Of a stretch of DNA of 15,964 nt, positions 13,468 to 15,964 are shown piece by piece. Each line of letters opens with the position of its first letter. Position 1 is the first letter of the stretch. The DNA lies in contig JAISPO010000056.1 in the NCBI GenBank assembly GCA_031274855.1, positions 1 through 15,964 of the forward strand, given 5' to 3'. Made by a program: the position numbers and the translations under genes. The notes beneath the pieces are model-generated. The model was not told where the DNA came from. It saw only the letters and a program-made list of their open reading frames with translations, and ran no database searches. The DNA is from Zoogloeaceae bacterium (GTDB lineage: Bacteria > Pseudomonadota > Gammaproteobacteria > Burkholderiales > Rhodocyclaceae).

Positions 13468-14698
13468 CAGGTATCAGTTGCCATTCTGGTTGACCATGCA
13501 CCGGCAGGCGCTGCGCGTCGGCATGACGCGCCATGAAAGCCGCCACCTGATGCGCGTTCTCTTCCGGGAAAAGCGAGCAAGTTGCATAGAGCATTGTGCC
13601 ACCCGGCGCGAGCGCGCGCCACAGGGCATCGAGAATTTCTGCCTGAGCCGCGGCAAAACCGGCGATATCGTCAGACCGGCGCAACCACTTGATGTCGGGA
13701 TGACGCCGCGCCACGCCGGAGGCGGAACAGGGCACATCGGCGAGGATGCGTTCGAATGGCTGCCCGTCCCACCAGCTTGTCAGGTCGCGGCAATCGGCGG
13801 TTTTCACTGTCGCGGCAAGCCCGAGACGGCTCAGGTTTTCGTCAATGCGCGCGGCGCGGCGGGCGTCGGCATCGAGCGCGGTTAGATCGATATCGGCAAG
13901 CTCCAGCAGATGCGCCGCCTTGCCGCCGGGCGCTGCGCAGGCATCCAGCACGCGCATACCGGATCGGGCATCCAGCAGCAGGGCGGCCTGCTGCGCTCCG
14001 AAGTCCTGCACGGAAACTCGTCCGGCGGCAAATCCGGGCAGGCGCTCGACCGGCACGGGACGCTCGAGCCGGATCGCAACATCGCCGAGTTGATGGGCGG
14101 CGATACCGGCTTGGGCAAGCTCGTCCATCACTTCAGCCGGTGTGGCGCGACGCGCATTGACGCGCAGCGTCATCGGCGGATGCTGATTGCCCGCTGCGGC
14201 GATATCTTCCCAGCGGGCCGGAAAACTCGTCCGCAATTTATCCAGCCACCAGTGGGGATGCCGGTAACGCGCCACCTCGTCAGCATCGGCGGCTTCAGTC
14301 AGTTCTGCCTGCTGCCGCAGGAAGTTGCGCAAGACGGCATTGACCAGCCCGCGGTATTTGCCGCGCACCATGATGGTCGCCGCGGAAACCGCCTGATCGA
14401 CGATGGTATGCGCCTCCTGCGGGCGGTTTTCGAGGCGCTGCAAAGCCGCCAGCAACAGGCCGCGCGCGACGGCATCCGTCAGCGGACGCGCCATTAATCT
14501 TTCCAGATAAAAATCGCTGCGCCCGAAACAGCGCAAGGGGTTGAACGCCAGATCAATAACCGCAGGGCGGTTGACCGGCGGCAACTGCAACGCGCTGAGC
14601 GCGGCATCCAAGTTGCGTCCGGCGATGACCGCGCCGATAGCCTGCGCCGCCGCGTGCAGCGAAAAGGCCAGTGAATCGACGGGCAGGCGCGGGGGCAT
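13421..14698 (-). CDS. rsmB: 16S rRNA (cytosine-967-C5) methyltransferase
   Basis: RsmB (Sun/RrmB) methylates C967 of 16S rRNA using S-adenosylmethionine. The 425-residue product (E. coli 429) has an N-terminal NusB-like RNA-binding domain (about 1-140, with KYRGLVNAVLRNFLR at 114-128) and a Rossmann methyltransferase domain. The domain shows SAM motif LDACAAPGGKAAHLLEL (251-267), motif IV DVPCSASG with C324 and motif VI TCSLFPEEN with C374. These two cysteines are the release and nucleophilic residues of m5C RNA methyltransferases. ATG at 14696-14698 lies 12 bases after the fmt stop. The 3' end overlaps the DUF4390 gene by 47 bases and contains a run of eight T on the coding strand close to the last codons. 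Confidence 0.97.
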   Translation of the reverse strand: MPPRLPVDSLAFSLHAAAQAIGAVIAGRNLDAALSALQLPPVNRPAVIDLAFNPLRCFGRSDFYLERLMARPLTDAVARGLLLAALQRLENRPQEAHTIVDQAVSAATIMVRGKYRGLVNAVLRNFLRQQAELTEAADADEVARYRHPHWWLDKLRTSFPARWEDIAAAGNQHPPMTLRVNARRATPAEVMDELAQAGIAAHQLGDVAIRLERPVPVERLPGFAAGRVSVQDFGAQQAALLLDARSGMRVLDACAAPGGKAAHLLELADIDLTALDADARRAARIDENLSRLGLAATVKTADCRDLTSWWDGQPFERILADVPCSASGVARRHPDIKWLRRSDDIAGFAAAQAEILDALWRALAPGGTMLYATCSLFPEENAHQVAAFMARHADAQRLPVHGQPEWQLIPDADQDGFFYARLAKR

Positions 14699-14710
14699 GG
14701 CCGGAACAGT

Positions 14711-15649
14711 TCAGCAGCCGAAGCGCATACCGGCAGCGATCGGTGTGCCGTGCAGAAAGTCTGCTGCCGCCAGACGTTTTCCACCGGATTTCTGAAGTTC
14801 GGTAATCCGCAAGCTGCCCTCGCCGCAGGCGATCACAATGCCGTCATCGGCAACGGAAAGCACGGTGCCGGGGACGCCGCGATCAGAGGTGGCGACGCCA
14901 TGCCACAGCTTGAGCGGCATATCGCCCAACATCGCCGCGCCGCCGGGGAAAGGATCGAAAGCACGCAAGCGCCGCGCCAGTTCGGACGCCGGACGCTCCC
15001 AGTCGAGCAGCGCCTCGGCCTTGCCGATTTTTCTGGCGTAAGTGATGCCCGCGGCAGGCTGGACAACCGGCGTCAGACAATCGAGATTTCTCAGGGCTTG
15101 CACAATCAAACGCGCGCCCTGCGCGGCCAGCCTGTTGTGCAGCGTGGCAGCGGTGTCCGTCCCGGCAATGGGCAGGGCTTCCGACAGCAGCATCGGGCCG
15201 GTATCGAGCGCGGCCTCCACGCGCATGATGGTTACGCCGGTCTCGCGGTCTCCGGCTTCAATGGCCCGCTGAATGGGCGCCGCGCCGCGCCAGCGCGGCA
15301 GCAGGGAAGCGTGAATGTTGAGGCAGCCCAGACGCGGAATGTCGAGCACAGCCTGCGGCAGTATCAGCCCGTAAGCGGCAACAACCAGCACATCGAGATC
15401 CGCCGCCTTGAGCGGAGCATGGCTGGCCGGATCTTTCAGGGTATCGGGTTGATGAATCGCCGCGATGCCGCGCTCCAGCGCCAGCGCCTTGACGGGACTG
15501 GCTTGCAGTTTCTGACCGCGCCCGCTGGGCCGGTCGGGCTGCGTCAATACCAGCGGCACATTGAAACCCGCGTCGAGCAGCGCTGCCAGCGCGACGCGGG
15601 CGAATTCCGGCGTGCCGCCGAATCCAACGCTTATGCCGCCGATATTCAT
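14711..15649 (-). CDS. fmt: Methionyl-tRNA formyltransferase
   Basis: Fmt formylates the methionine on initiator tRNA using 10-formyltetrahydrofolate. The 312-residue protein (E. coli 315) shows GGTPEFA (11-17), the basic loop QPDRPSGRGQKL (37-48) that contacts tRNA, and the signature NIHASLLPRWRGAAPIQRAI (111-130). Catalytic residues are N111, H113 and D149 (in ALDTGPM). The C-terminal domain binds tRNA. The N-terminus is a few residues longer before the GTPEFA motif than in most homologues (MNIGGISVGFGG versus MRIVFAG). The ATG overlaps the def stop codon in ATGA, the usual def-fmt coupling, so formylation and deformylation enzymes are co-expressed. Confidence 0.97.
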   Translation of the reverse strand: MNIGGISVGFGGTPEFARVALAALLDAGFNVPLVLTQPDRPSGRGQKLQASPVKALALERGIAAIHQPDTLKDPASHAPLKAADLDVLVVAAYGLILPQAVLDIPRLGCLNIHASLLPRWRGAAPIQRAIEAGDRETGVTIMRVEAALDTGPMLLSEALPIAGTDTAATLHNRLAAQGARLIVQALRNLDCLTPVVQPAAGITYARKIGKAEALLDWERPASELARRLRAFDPFPGGAAMLGDMPLKLWHGVATSDRGVPGTVLSVADDGIVIACGEGSLRITELQKSGGKRLAAADFLHGTPIAAGMRFGC

Positions 15650-15964
15650 GCGGTAATTTTGGCCTGTTTGGCGAGCTTGGTTTTGATGCGCCTCTGCTTG
15701 AGTTGCGACAGGTACTCAACGAATACCTTACCCCGCAGATGATCCATCTCATGCTGTATGCACACAGCCAGCAGATCTTCCGCCTCAAGCTCGAACGGCT
15801 GGCCGTCCAGCCCAAGCGCGCGCACCCGCACCTTCTGCGCGCGCGCGATGCTTTCATAAATGCCGGGGACCGACAGGCAACCCTCCTCACCCTCACATTC
15901 GCCAAAAGACGACACTAGCTCTGGATTGATCAATGTGAGAAGATCGGCATGATCTTCCGAGATA
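15646..15964 (-). CDS. def: Peptide deformylase, C-terminal part (partial at window edge)
   Basis: About 105 C-terminal residues are in the window; the N-terminus, with the GxGLAA motif, lies beyond the right edge. The reading frame stays open to the last bases (ISEDHADLLTLINPEL). The metal-binding motifs EGCLSVPG (the Cys ligand) and HEMDHL (two His ligands and the catalytic Glu) are both present, followed by the usual end VEYLSQLKQRRIK. The enzyme removes the formyl group from new proteins. The TTG at 15931-15933 is not a real start because the conserved sequence continues upstream. Its stop overlaps the fmt start by four bases. Confidence 0.96.
   Translation of the reverse strand, partial: ISEDHADLLTLINPELVSSFGECEGEEGCLSVPGIYESIARAQKVRVRALGLDGQPFELEAEDLLAVCIQHEMDHLRGKVFVEYLSQLKQRRIKTKLAKQAKITA

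Noticed and set aside
14750..15742. Plus-strand open frame of 330 codons across fmt and def
   Set aside because: It is opposite to fmt and def, whose motifs are unambiguous, and has no recognisable domain.

Overview
The window looks like a housekeeping segment of a betaproteobacterial chromosome. The evidence is high GC content, the protein variants, and the gene order def-fmt-rsmB-DUF4390-ntrY-ntrX followed by hemE-priA, which I recall as characteristic of Betaproteobacteria (Rhodocyclales/Nitrosomonadales-like) and often not far from the replication origin. I cannot name the genus from the sequence alone. I see no transposase, integrase, phage gene or CRISPR array.

Layout from left to right. 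(1) Positions 1-733, minus strand: start of ribB/ribBA (cut by the window edge) and ribE, two riboflavin genes. (2) 761-1413, minus strand: a two-gene accessory module, DUF4160 followed by a DUF2442 protein. The DUF2442 protein ends in a tail resembling the C-termini of small antitoxins, so this is a candidate toxin-antitoxin-like pair. (3) 1520-3330, plus strand: trpD-trpC with a 4-base overlap. (4) 3426-4484, plus strand: ispB (polyprenyl diphosphate synthase) and tRNA-Pro(CGG). (5) 4526-7864, minus strand: priA, then an orphan mlaF-type ABC ATPase translationally coupled to mscL. The priA-mlaF spacer holds a nested inverted repeat built from degenerate 7-base units; the same units lie in front of ispB. 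(6) 7865-8283: a 419-base intergenic stretch with two DnaA-box matches, one inside a perfect 11-base inverted repeat. (7) 8284-15964, minus strand: hemE, then (upstream in transcription order) ntrX, ntrY, a DUF4390 secreted protein, rsmB, fmt and the C-terminal part of def. From def to ntrX the genes overlap or nearly touch, so they probably form one operon that joins translation initiation (Fmt, Def), rRNA methylation (RsmB), an uncharacterised envelope protein and the NtrYX two-component system. hemE appears to have its own promoter.

Most genes are conventional. The points most worth a second look are the DUF2442-antitoxin-tail/DUF4160 module, the DnaA-box palindrome between hemE and priA, the loss of the usual switch histidine in the MlaF-like ATPase, the separation of that ATPase from mlaE/mlaD, the degenerate AAA+ domain of NtrX, and the heptamer repeat family.
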